43,639 nt of DNA from Sphingomonadaceae bacterium (GTDB lineage Bacteria > Pseudomonadota > Alphaproteobacteria > Sphingomonadales > Sphingomonadaceae), in NCBI GenBank assembly GCA_025362895.1, contig JANYFA010000018.1:1-43639 (forward strand), given 5' to 3'. A model generated the notes under the pieces. The model did no database searches. It saw nothing but the letters and a program-made list of their open reading frames with translations, and was not told the origin of the DNA. The first letter of the stretch is position 1. Each line of letters opens with the position of its first letter. Below are positions 17,445 to 26,051 of this stretch, one piece after another. Both the position numbers and the translations under genes were made by a program.

Positions 17445-18811
17445 GACTCGAGCGCCCGCGCCCGCGCGGCGGCGTGATCGACAATCGGGGCGGGATAGTC
17501 TTTGCCCAAGCGCACCCCGGCGGCGGCAAGGACCATTGGCGCGGCCTCCCACGGCGCGTGGATCGCGTCGTCGGGCAGCTTTTCCAGTTCCGGTAGCCAG
17601 CGGCGGAGATAGACGCCGGCGGCGTCGAATTTCCGGCTTTGGCCAACCGGCGCAAAAATACGAATAAACGGCGACGAATCGACGCCCGACCCCATCACCC
17701 ACTGCCATCCGAGCGCATTGTTGCCGAGATCAGCGTCGACAAGCGTGTTCCAGAACCAGCGTTCGCCCGCGCGCCAGTCGATCAGCAGATGTTTTACTAG
17801 GAATGACGCGACGATCATCCGGACCCGGTTGTGCATCCACCCCGTCGCCCATAATTGGCGCATTCCGGCGTCAACGATCGGATATCCGGTTTGCCCACGC
17901 TGCCATGCTGCAAGGTCGGCCGGCGCATTGCGGAATGGGAAGCGAGCAAACGCCGGACGATTGGGTTCCTCGGCGAAATCGGCAAATTGGCTTACCAAAT
18001 TCGCGGCAAAATCGCGCCAGCCGATCTCGCGTAGATACGGGAGCGCGTCCCCCCCCGCCGCGCCATCGAGAACCGCCCAGACCTGCGCTGGGCTGATCTC
18101 ACCGTGGTGGAGGTGCGGCGACAGGCGGCTGGTCAGCGCCCTGCCCGGCAGGTTGCGCCCAACATCATAGTCGGCGACCTTCGCCGCGAACTCGGTCAGC
18201 GCCGCATGCGCCCCCGCTTCCCCCGGCGTCCACACGTCGAACCCGCCCGACCAGTCGGGATCGGTCGGCAACAGGTTCCAGTCGGAAAGATCGTCCCCCG
18301 TTGGCGGAGACGCGAAGCGGATCATCGGTGCGGGGTACGGGTCACCCGGTGGCATTGTCCGCAGCAGCGCATTCCAAAAGGGGGTGAAGATGCGATATTG
18401 CCCGCCGCTCCCCGTGGTCACAGTTCCCGGCGCGGTCAGATACGCGCCATCGTGCAGGATCAGGTCGATAGCGCGCGCGACGGCAGCCTGCTGCGACTTA
18501 GCCCACGGCTCATAATGATGGAGCGCGTGAACTGCGGTCGCGCCGGTCACAGCGGCTACATCGGCGACGACGTCGGCCGTACTCCCTCGTCGCAGCACGA
18601 GCCGCCCGCCGATCCGCGTGAGATCGGCGGCGAGCGCAGTCAGGCTATAATGCAGCCACCACCGCTGCGCCGCGCCGACCGCCCACTCACCGGGCGCGGC
18701 ATCGTCGAGAATGAACAGCGCGACGACCGGCCCCGCCGCGGCCGCCGCGCGTACGGCCGCCTGATCGCTCAGGCGGAGGTCGTTTCTGAACCAGACAATC
18801 TGCGTACCCAT
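17426..18811 (-). CDS. phr: Deoxyribodipyrimidine photolyase
   Basis: IVWFRNDLRLSDQAAV, GYPIVDAGMRQLWATGWMHNRVRMIVASFLVKHLLIDWR, NNALGWQWVMGSGVDSSPFIRIFAP. Confidence 0.96.
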   Translation of the reverse strand: MGTQIVWFRNDLRLSDQAAVRAAAAAGPVVALFILDDAAPGEWAVGAAQRWWLHYSLTALAADLTRIGGRLVLRRGSTADVVADVAAVTGATAVHALHHYEPWAKSQQAAVARAIDLILHDGAYLTAPGTVTTGSGGQYRIFTPFWNALLRTMPPGDPYPAPMIRFASPPTGDDLSDWNLLPTDPDWSGGFDVWTPGEAGAHAALTEFAAKVADYDVGRNLPGRALTSRLSPHLHHGEISPAQVWAVLDGAAGGDALPYLREIGWRDFAANLVSQFADFAEEPNRPAFARFPFRNAPADLAAWQRGQTGYPIVDAGMRQLWATGWMHNRVRMIVASFLVKHLLIDWRAGERWFWNTLVDADLGNNALGWQWVMGSGVDSSPFIRIFAPVGQSRKFDAAGVYLRRWLPELEKLPDDAIHAPWEAAPMVLAAAGVRLGKDYPAPIVDHAAARARALESYAAIR

Positions 18812-18869
18812 CGTGACTCCTCTGCGTCTGCGGCTTAACGCCGAACGCGTGAAATCGTGAAAGCGCCAA

Positions 18870-19739
18870 ATGCCGCGTCTTGCCTACATCTATGGTCGTT
18901 TCATCCCGCTCGCCGTCGCCGCGGTCGGCGTCTAGGATCGCGGGCTGCAATTTGCCGACAGCGTATACGAGGTGGTCGCGGTATTGAACGGACGGCTACT
19001 GGACTGGTCGGGCCATATCGTCCGACTGGCGCGTAATCTTGGCGAACTGGGTATCGCGGCATCGATGAGCGATGCGGCGCTGGCACTCGTCGCCCGCCGC
19101 CTGATCGCCGCCAACCGCGCGACCGAAGCGCTGCTGTACATTCAGGTTACGCGCGGCACCGCGAAGCGCGATCACGCCTTTGCAGCGGCAATGCGACCAA
19201 CGCTGGTCATGACGGTCCGGCCGTTCGACTTTTCTCAGCGGATCGCACAACAGGCGATGGGGGTCAGCGTCGTGACTACCGACGATACCCGCTGGGGTCG
19301 CTGCGACATCAAGACAACCGGGTTGCTTGCCAACGTCCTTGCCAAACAGGGCGCGCGGCGCACGGGCGCGTTCGAAGCGTGGCTCATAGGTGCCGATGGC
19401 AGCGTCGCCGAGGGTGCATCGACCAATGCGTGGATCGTGACCGGCGACGGCACAGTGGTTACCCCGCCCCTGTCCCCCCGCGTCTTGCCGGGGGTAATGC
19501 GCGCAGCGGTGATCACAGCCGCACGCGAGCGGCAAATCGCCATCGAGGAGCGAAACTTCACTGTCGCTGAAGCGCAAGCCGCTGCCGAAGCGCTCATCAC
19601 CTCAACCACGGTCCCCGTCCTGCCAGTGGTGGAGATCAACGGAGTTGCGGTCCGAGGTGGCTCGCCGGGGCCAATAGCGGCACGACTGGCGGCAGCCATC
19701 TGGGAGCGGATCGCCGACCAGACGGGCTTTCGGCTATAG
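18870..19739 (+). pseudogene. D-amino-acid transaminase-like (class IV aminotransferase) gene with in-frame TAG at codon 22
   Basis: Conceptual translation MPRLAYIYGRFIPLAVAAVGV*DRGLQFADSVYEVVAVLNGRLLDWSGHIVRL...RWGRCDIKTTGLLANVLAKQGA. TAG at 18933-18935, the rest of the frame is open. The ORF track starts only at 18972. Confidence 0.75.
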
Positions 19740-19741
19740 CG

Positions 19742-20266
19742 CTACTGCGGTGGTGGCATGGCGCCGGGGCCACGCGGATCGCGCCGGTCACGAAATGCGA
19801 TGCGGTCCTTCATCACGTTGCGTACGGCGCGCGCGTTGACGACGAAGGCGCGGCGGTCGGCGAGCGAAAGCTGCTGAAAGCCGACGATCATTGCCGACTG
19901 GTGGCGTGCCTTGGCAACGCTGGCGGCTTCTCGCTCGTCGTCCATCGCCCGCTTGAGCGCGCTAGGGTCGAGGCGATCGGCATCGAGCACCGTCAGCATC
20001 CGGTCACGCGCCGCATCGGTCGCCGCGCGATCGGTTCGAGGATCGGCATCTCGCATTGCCGTCCGCATGATCGCCTTGCCGGCGTCGGTCATCCCGGCGA
20101 ACATGGAATTTCCGGGCATCCGTCCCGGTTCACTCCGCATCCGTCCGGCAACGTCGGGGTTCCGTCCGGGACCATCGGGCGTCATTTCGCCCGGCGGCGG
20201 CATTTGCGCGGCAACCGGGAGGGCGGTGATCATTAAAAGCGCGGCAAAGGCGGTAGCGAGTTTCAT
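19742..20266 (-). CDS. Secreted Spy/CpxP/heavy-metal-sensor-like protein
   Basis: Signal peptide MKLATAFAALLMITALPVAA; Met-rich helical body; linked to ECF sigma/anti-sigma genes. Family call is weak. Confidence 0.5.
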   Translation of the reverse strand: MKLATAFAALLMITALPVAAQMPPPGEMTPDGPGRNPDVAGRMRSEPGRMPGNSMFAGMTDAGKAIMRTAMRDADPRTDRAATDAARDRMLTVLDADRLDPSALKRAMDDEREAASVAKARHQSAMIVGFQQLSLADRRAFVVNARAVRNVMKDRIAFRDRRDPRGPGAMPPPQ

Positions 20267-20697
20267 AGAACCTGCTCCTCGTCAGGGGTGGGCGTAAAAA
20301 CTTGGGTAAAAGCGGTCGACTCGTCGCTGACCACGATCCGCGCTGCGACCGCGACTGGCGCCACGGGTCCCGTCCGGTGCACCGGGGCCAGCACGATCAG
20401 GCTTGCCGCGATCGCTGCCGCCAGACCGGTGCCACTTGCCCAGCGCAGATAGGTGCGAGGAACGCGCATCGCCGCTGTTGCCGCCGCAATCGCGTTACCG
20501 GGCGCGACCGGGGTCTGCGACCAGGCCATGACGTCAGCATCGAGTTCAGCAGCCGCCGACTGTGCCGTGCGAAGCTCGGGGTTGATCGAAACTGCCGCAA
20601 GCGCATTTGCGCGCTCATCGTCGGGCCAGCGCGCCGGGTCGCCGCCATAAGCGGCAATGATCTCGGCGGCGCGGGCGTAAAAATAGAATCCGGTCAT
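20263..20697 (-). CDS. Putative anti-sigma factor (single TM)
   Basis: Cytoplasmic N-terminus, one TM (GLAAAIAASLIVLAP); 4-nt overlaps with sigma and downstream gene. Confidence 0.55.
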   Translation of the reverse strand: MTGFYFYARAAEIIAAYGGDPARWPDDERANALAAVSINPELRTAQSAAAELDADVMAWSQTPVAPGNAIAAATAAMRVPRTYLRWASGTGLAAAIAASLIVLAPVHRTGPVAPVAVAARIVVSDESTAFTQVFTPTPDEEQVL

Positions 20698-21260
20698 TCG
20701 TCTCTCGTTTCGGGCCGGTCACTGGCGAGCAGGCGGCTCAATTCACTACGCGCTCGCGCCAGCAATCCCTCGACGGCCTTCGGGGTGGTATCGAGGGCGG
20801 CGGCGACTTCGGCCATGCTCGCGCCTTCTCCGTGAAACAGGGTAATCGCCGCGCGCTGGCGAGGCCCGAGCATCGCCATCGCCGCATCGACGCGGCGGGC
20901 GCGGGCATTGGCGGATGCGCTTGCGAACGGGTCGGGGAAATCGCTCGCGACGTTTGCTGCTGCCTCGATCGGCGCGACGAGCTTCAGTCGCCGCCGCCGG
21001 TCGAGGCATTGGTTGACAACGATCCGGCGGAACCAACCGCCGACCGACCCCTTGGCCGGGTCGAAGCGCCCGGCCTCTGTCCATAATCGGGTCAGCGCTC
21101 CTTGAAGCGCGTCCTCGGCTTCGGCGCGGTCGCCAGCGACGCGCGTCGCGATCCGCAAACCCGAGCCGTGGAGCTGACCGACCAGCGTAGTGAACGCACG
21201 CACGTCCCCTGCAGCGACACGCACGATCAATGTCGCGGGAGTTTCGACAATGTGCAGCAT
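20694..21260 (-). CDS. ECF-type RNA polymerase sigma factor
   Basis: AEDALQGALTRLWTEAGRFDPAKGSVGGWFRRIVVNQCLDRRRR; region 4 LGPRQRAAITLFHGEGASMAEVAAALDTTPKAVEGLLARARSELSRLL. Confidence 0.93.
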   Translation of the reverse strand: MLHIVETPATLIVRVAAGDVRAFTTLVGQLHGSGLRIATRVAGDRAEAEDALQGALTRLWTEAGRFDPAKGSVGGWFRRIVVNQCLDRRRRLKLVAPIEAAANVASDFPDPFASASANARARRVDAAMAMLGPRQRAAITLFHGEGASMAEVAAALDTTPKAVEGLLARARSELSRLLASDRPETRDE

Positions 21261-21296
21261 TACCCCCGCTACGCCGGGAGCACGCCGCGTCCCCCG

Positions 21297-22325
21297 TTAG
21301 ACTGCATGAAAGTCCTTGGAGGCAATCTCCCAGCTCTGTCCCTTGCGGAGCAACGCATCGAGGTCGGCAGGCTTGCCGGCGGCAACGACCGAATTCTGTT
21401 CGACGACAGCAGCATCGAATGTCGGCGCGGGGGAGCACCAGATCACGCCGAGAGCCATTGGGAACGGACCGAATGGCATATCGATCAAAAGCTGTGCCAT
21501 GATGCGGTTGGTCTCGTCGTGGACCATGACGACCGCCGTCTCACCCTCGACCAAGTCGACAACGGATACCGTCATGGTCGCCGCGTCGAACGCGAGTCCT
21601 TTGGTCCCCCCCGCAAACAGCAGAGGTTGACCATGGACGCAATGAAGCTGGTGATCCGGGGCGGCCTTCTTGTCGGTGAAGGCGTCGAACACCGCATCAT
21701 TGTAGACAATGCAGTTCTGGAAAATTTCGACGAAGCTCGTCCCCTTGTGCGCGTGGGCGCGCTTGAGGATATCGGGCATCGCCTTTTGCGCGGTATCCAC
21801 CGTTCGGGCGATGAACCGTGCCCCCGCCCCCAATGCGAAGCTGCACGGGCTGGCGGGACGATCGACCGAACCGAACGGCGTCGACGGCGACCGCGTTCCG
21901 ACACGCGAAGTCGGCGAATACTGGCCTTTGGTCAGGCCATAGATCTCGTTGTTGAACAACAGCACCTGAACATCGAGGTTGCGCCGTAACAGGTGGAACA
22001 TGTGGTTGCCGCCGATGCTCAGACCGTCGCCGTCGCCGGTGATGATCCAGACGTCGAGCTCGGGATTGGCGAGCTTGACCCCCGTCGCCACCGCCGGAGC
22101 TCGTCCGTGGATCGTATGAAAACCGTAGGTTTCCATGTAATAGGGAAACCGTGACGAGCAGCCGATGCCGCTGACGAACACCGTCTTTTCGGGCGGCGTC
22201 CCGATCTCCGGCATCGTCCGCTGGACCGCCTTCAGGATCGCATAGTCGCCGCACCCGGGGCACCAGCGCACCTCCTGGTCGGTCGCCCAGTCGGCGGGGA
22301 CGGTAATGCGGGCAGGTGCGTTCAT
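21297..22325 (-). CDS. korB: 2-oxoacid:ferredoxin oxidoreductase, beta subunit
   Basis: VRWCPGCGDYAILKAVQ, FVSGIGCSSRFPYYMETYGFHTIHGRAPAVATGVKLANPELDVWIITGDGDGLSIGGNH. Confidence 0.94.
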   Translation of the reverse strand: MNAPARITVPADWATDQEVRWCPGCGDYAILKAVQRTMPEIGTPPEKTVFVSGIGCSSRFPYYMETYGFHTIHGRAPAVATGVKLANPELDVWIITGDGDGLSIGGNHMFHLLRRNLDVQVLLFNNEIYGLTKGQYSPTSRVGTRSPSTPFGSVDRPASPCSFALGAGARFIARTVDTAQKAMPDILKRAHAHKGTSFVEIFQNCIVYNDAVFDAFTDKKAAPDHQLHCVHGQPLLFAGGTKGLAFDAATMTVSVVDLVEGETAVVMVHDETNRIMAQLLIDMPFGPFPMALGVIWCSPAPTFDAAVVEQNSVVAAGKPADLDALLRKGQSWEIASKDFHAV

Positions 22326-22392
22326 GGAATGGCTTTCAAAACTAGAGCCGGCGTGACGCGAGCAGAGGAAGAAGGAGTAAGGTCGTGAAACA

Positions 22393-24279
22393 TTACCCCA
22401 AAGCCGTCTCGATCGCCGCCTCGATCTCCGCGATCTTGAACGGCTGGCCGCTGACTTTGCTTAGCGGCTGCGCGTCGACAAGATATTGGTCGCGGAGCAC
22501 CGTCTTCAGCTGACCGGTGTTCATCTCGGGCACGATCACCTTATCGTACCCGCGCAGCAAGTCGCCGAGGTTCGTCGGCAGCGGCCAGATATGGCGGATG
22601 TGGATATGGGCGACGTCGGCCCCCTTCGCCCGCGCGCGCTGGACCGCCTTGCGGATCGGGCCGTAGGTCGAGCCCCAGCCGACGACCGCCAGACGCCCGC
22701 GCTCGGGACCCTGATCGACCGTCTGGAAGGGGATTGCCCGCGCGACGTTCGCCACCTTGGTCCGCCGGATGTCGGTCATTTCCTGGTGGTTGGCGGCTTC
22801 GTAGTTGATGTTGCCAGTCTTCACGCCCTTTTCGATGCCGCCGATGCGATGGGTCAGGCCGGGGGTGCCAGGCTTGATCCAGATGCGGCTCAGGGTTTCG
22901 GGGTCGCGGGCGTAGGGGTTGATGTGCCCGGACGTCGGGACATCGGTGTGGAACCTGACCGGGAAGGGCGCAAACGCCGCCATGTCTGGGACGCGCCACG
23001 GCTCGGCGGCGTTGGCGATATAGCCGTCGGTCAGGACCATGACCGGCGTCATGAACTGGACCGCGATGCGGCACGCCTCGATGGCCACCTCGAAGCAATC
23101 GCTCGGTGAGCGCGTCGCCAGCACAACCAGCGGCGCGTCGCCGTTGCGGCCGTAGACGGCTTGGTACAAGTCGCTCTGTTCCGTCTTGGTCGGCAGCCCG
23201 GTCGATGGCCCGCCGCGCTGTGAGTTGACGATCACAAGCGGCAGTTCGGTGATGATCGCGAGGCCCATCGCCTCGCCCTTGAGCGCGATGCCCGGGCCGC
23301 TGGACGAGGTCACGCCAAGCTGACCGGCATAGCTCGCGCCGATTGCCGAGCAGATCGCCGCGATCTCGTCCTCGGCCTGAAAAGTGGTGACGCCGAACTC
23401 CTTGAGCCGGGCAAGCGCGTGGAGGATCGGGGATGCCGGGGTGATCGGGTACGAACCAAAGAACATCGGCAGGTTGGCCAATTTGGCCCCTGCGACCAGC
23501 CCGAGGGCCAGCGACTCCCCGCCAGTGACGGTGCGGTAGAAACCGGGCGCGGCCTCGGTTGCATCGACGGCGAACTGCTTGAGCGGCCCGTCCAACTCCG
23601 CCGTTTCACCGTAAGCGTGCCCGGCATTGAGCGCGGCGGCGTTGGCTTCGGCGAGTAGCGGATTTTTGCTGAACTTGCCCTTGAGCCAATCGATCAAGGG
23701 CGCGCGGCTGCGGTCGAACATCCACAGCGCAAGGCCGAGGGTCCACATGTTCTTGCAGCGCAAAGCTTCTTTGTTGCCCAGCCCGAACGGCTTGACCGCT
23801 TCGAGCGTTTGACGGCTGATGTCGAAAGCCATCACCTGCCACTTGGCGAGGCTGCCGTCCTCCAGCGGGTTGGAGGCATAGCCCGCCTTGGCGAGGTTGC
23901 GCGCCGAGAACTCACCGCTATCGATGATGACCAGCCCGCCGGGACGAAGATCGCCGACATTGACCTTCAGCGCGGCTGGATTCATCGCGACGAGCACGTC
24001 GGGTTCGTCACCGGCGGTCTCGATACCGTTTGCGCCGAAGTTGATCTGGAACGCGCTGACGCCAAAAGTGGTCCCCTGCGGCGCGCGGATTTCGGCGGGG
24101 AAGTCGGGGAACGTCGCGAAGTCCTCACCGGCAAGCGCGGTCGACAGGGTAAATTGCCCGCCGGTGAGCTGCATACCGTCGCCGCTGTCGCCAGCAAAGC
24201 GGATGACCATCGTTTCCGCATGAGTCTTGGCGCGGTCGGATATGGGCGCGTCGATATCGGCTTGGGGCGCGGTCGCCAT
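22393..24279 (-). CDS. korA: 2-oxoacid:ferredoxin oxidoreductase, gamma-alpha fused subunit
   Basis: IRFAGDSGDGMQLTGGQFTLSTALAGEDFATFPDFPAEIRAPQGTTFGVSAFQI; FFGSYPITPASPILHALA; FQAEDEIAAICSAIGASYAGQLGVTSSSGPGIALKGEAMGLA. Confidence 0.95.
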   Translation of the reverse strand: MATAPQADIDAPISDRAKTHAETMVIRFAGDSGDGMQLTGGQFTLSTALAGEDFATFPDFPAEIRAPQGTTFGVSAFQINFGANGIETAGDEPDVLVAMNPAALKVNVGDLRPGGLVIIDSGEFSARNLAKAGYASNPLEDGSLAKWQVMAFDISRQTLEAVKPFGLGNKEALRCKNMWTLGLALWMFDRSRAPLIDWLKGKFSKNPLLAEANAAALNAGHAYGETAELDGPLKQFAVDATEAAPGFYRTVTGGESLALGLVAGAKLANLPMFFGSYPITPASPILHALARLKEFGVTTFQAEDEIAAICSAIGASYAGQLGVTSSSGPGIALKGEAMGLAIITELPLVIVNSQRGGPSTGLPTKTEQSDLYQAVYGRNGDAPLVVLATRSPSDCFEVAIEACRIAVQFMTPVMVLTDGYIANAAEPWRVPDMAAFAPFPVRFHTDVPTSGHINPYARDPETLSRIWIKPGTPGLTHRIGGIEKGVKTGNINYEAANHQEMTDIRRTKVANVARAIPFQTVDQGPERGRLAVVGWGSTYGPIRKAVQRARAKGADVAHIHIRHIWPLPTNLGDLLRGYDKVIVPEMNTGQLKTVLRDQYLVDAQPLSKVSGQPFKIAEIEAAIETALG

Positions 24280-24389
24280 TAATTAATTCCGGATCAAGTC
24301 AATGCCCGTGTCTACTCCCGACGACCAGAGGGGGCAAAGAAGTTTTTCTGTAACACACCGCCAAGGGCGGCGGGCAGCTCGATAGCGAT

Positions 24390-24406
24390 GTTGTCGCGAC
24401 GACAAC
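24390..24406. promoter_or_regulatory. Operator-like palindrome in the korA / ybgC-tol divergent region
   Basis: Perfect GTTGTCG-CGA-CGACAAC. Confidence 0.4.
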
Positions 24407-24458
24407 GTCCGGCTCGTGGCCTTTCCCCGCGCTGCTGCCTCGCCTACAGGGCTGGGGC

Positions 24459-24908
24459 ATGATCGTCCCCGCCCTCGGCCAGTTCGCGTCCGGAACGCAT
24501 CATTTCCCGGTGCGCGTCTATTTCGAGGACACTGATCTGACCCACATCGTCTATCATGCGAACTATTTGCGTTACATGGAGCGAGCGCGAACCGAGATGC
24601 TGCGGGCTTTGGGCATAGAAGCGCAGGCGATGCTCGACGCGGGTCACGGCTATTATTCGGTGCACGAAATGCACGTCACGTACCTCGCCCCCGCGAAGCT
24701 CGACGATATCCTGACCGTGCGGAGCCACGTCGTGCAGGTCCGTGCTGCTGCGACGGTGATCGGACAGGACGTCTGGCGCGGCGATCAGCCACTGACCCGG
24801 GGGCGGGTGACGGCGGCCTGGCTCGCGATGAACGGACGACCGAAGCGGCAACCACGCGACTGGTCGGTGCGTTTCTCCGCCCTGATGACGGAGGCGAATG
24901 CCGCATAA
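24459..24908 (+). CDS. ybgC: YbgC/FadM-family acyl-CoA thioesterase
   Basis: FPVRVYFEDTDLTHIVYHANYLRYMERARTEMLR; first gene of tol-pal. Confidence 0.93.
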   Translation: MIVPALGQFASGTHHFPVRVYFEDTDLTHIVYHANYLRYMERARTEMLRALGIEAQAMLDAGHGYYSVHEMHVTYLAPAKLDDILTVRSHVVQVRAAATVIGQDVWRGDQPLTRGRVTAAWLAMNGRPKRQPRDWSVRFSALMTEANAA

Positions 24909-25615
24909 TGCCGACCTTACTCGCCAAAACCACGATCGACATGTCACCACTGGCGCTGTTCCTCGCGGCCGACATCGTCGTCAAACTCGTCATGCTCGGG
25001 CTTGTCGCCGCTTCGGTTGCCTCATGGGCGATCATCATCGACCGGGGGCGTCAGCTGAAAGTGATCAATGCCCATGCGAAAGCATTCGAGGCGTGGTTCT
25101 GGAAAGCAGACAGCGTCGACACATTGTACGATCCGGCGAAGAGAGCTGCACATCCGTCGGCGCGACTGTTCGTTGCCGGGATGGACGAATGGCGGCGGAG
25201 CATCCTCAACCGTCGCGCCGGAGCGGCTGTCGATCGCGACGGGGTCCGCGCGCGGCTGACATCCGTAATGGGTGTCGCGGTCGCGCGCGAAATCGATGCG
25301 CTCGGCGAACGCCTCAATATTCTGGCGACGATCGGGTCTGTCGCGCCGTTCGTCGGGTTGTTCGGGACGGTGTGGGGCATCATGCGGGCATTCGGTGCGA
25401 TCGCGTCGTCACAGAACACGTCGCTCGGAGTCGTCGCGCCAGGAATCGCCGAGGCGCTGTTTGCCACCGCGCTCGGGTTGTTCGCGGCGATACCGGCGGT
25501 AATCGGCTACAACCGGCTGCTTCACGGCCTCGGGCGGCTTGAAGCGCGGCTCGGGGCGTTTGGCGAGGAATTTCATGCTCTGCTTTCGCGCCAGCTGGAT
25601 GGGATGGAGCGATAA
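24908..25615 (+). CDS. tolQ: Tol-Pal protein TolQ
   Basis: RLNILATIGSVAPFVGLFGTVWGIMRAFGAIASSQNTSLGVVAPGIAEALFATALGLFAAIPAVIGYN. Confidence 0.95.
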   Translation: MPTLLAKTTIDMSPLALFLAADIVVKLVMLGLVAASVASWAIIIDRGRQLKVINAHAKAFEAWFWKADSVDTLYDPAKRAAHPSARLFVAGMDEWRRSILNRRAGAAVDRDGVRARLTSVMGVAVAREIDALGERLNILATIGSVAPFVGLFGTVWGIMRAFGAIASSQNTSLGVVAPGIAEALFATALGLFAAIPAVIGYNRLLHGLGRLEARLGAFGEEFHALLSRQLDGMER

Positions 25616-26050
25616 GTGGCGATGATGACCCCAGCCCGGCGTGGTCGCCGCCTGCCGATGGCGGAGATTAACGTCACGCCGATGGTCGACGTCATGCTCG
25701 TGTTGCTGATCATCTTCATGGTTACCGCCCCGTTGCTGGTGACGGGCGTCCCCGTCGATCTGCCCGATAGCCGGGCGGCGGCGCTGAAGGCCGACGATAC
25801 GCCAGTGCAGGTGTCGCTGAATCGCACGGGTGGCATCTTCATCGACGACGCGGCAGTGACCGACGATGCGCTAACGGCCCGACTAACGGAGCTCCGTGGG
25901 GCAAAGGGCGACAAAGTGCGAGTATTCGTCCGCGCCGACCGCAGCCTCGATTACGGTCGCGTGATGACCGTCGTCGGCGAAGTATCGGCGGCGGGCTTCC
26001 GCAAAGTCGCTCTAGTCTCCGCCCCGGCAGTTCGCGCCAAGCGGCACTGA
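25616..26050 (+). CDS. tolR: Tol-Pal protein TolR
   Basis: MAEINVTPMVDVMLVLLIIFMVTAPLL (ExbD/TolR). Confidence 0.95.
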   Translation: MAMMTPARRGRRLPMAEINVTPMVDVMLVLLIIFMVTAPLLVTGVPVDLPDSRAAALKADDTPVQVSLNRTGGIFIDDAAVTDDALTARLTELRGAKGDKVRVFVRADRSLDYGRVMTVVGEVSAAGFRKVALVSAPAVRAKRH

Positions 26051-26051
26051 T

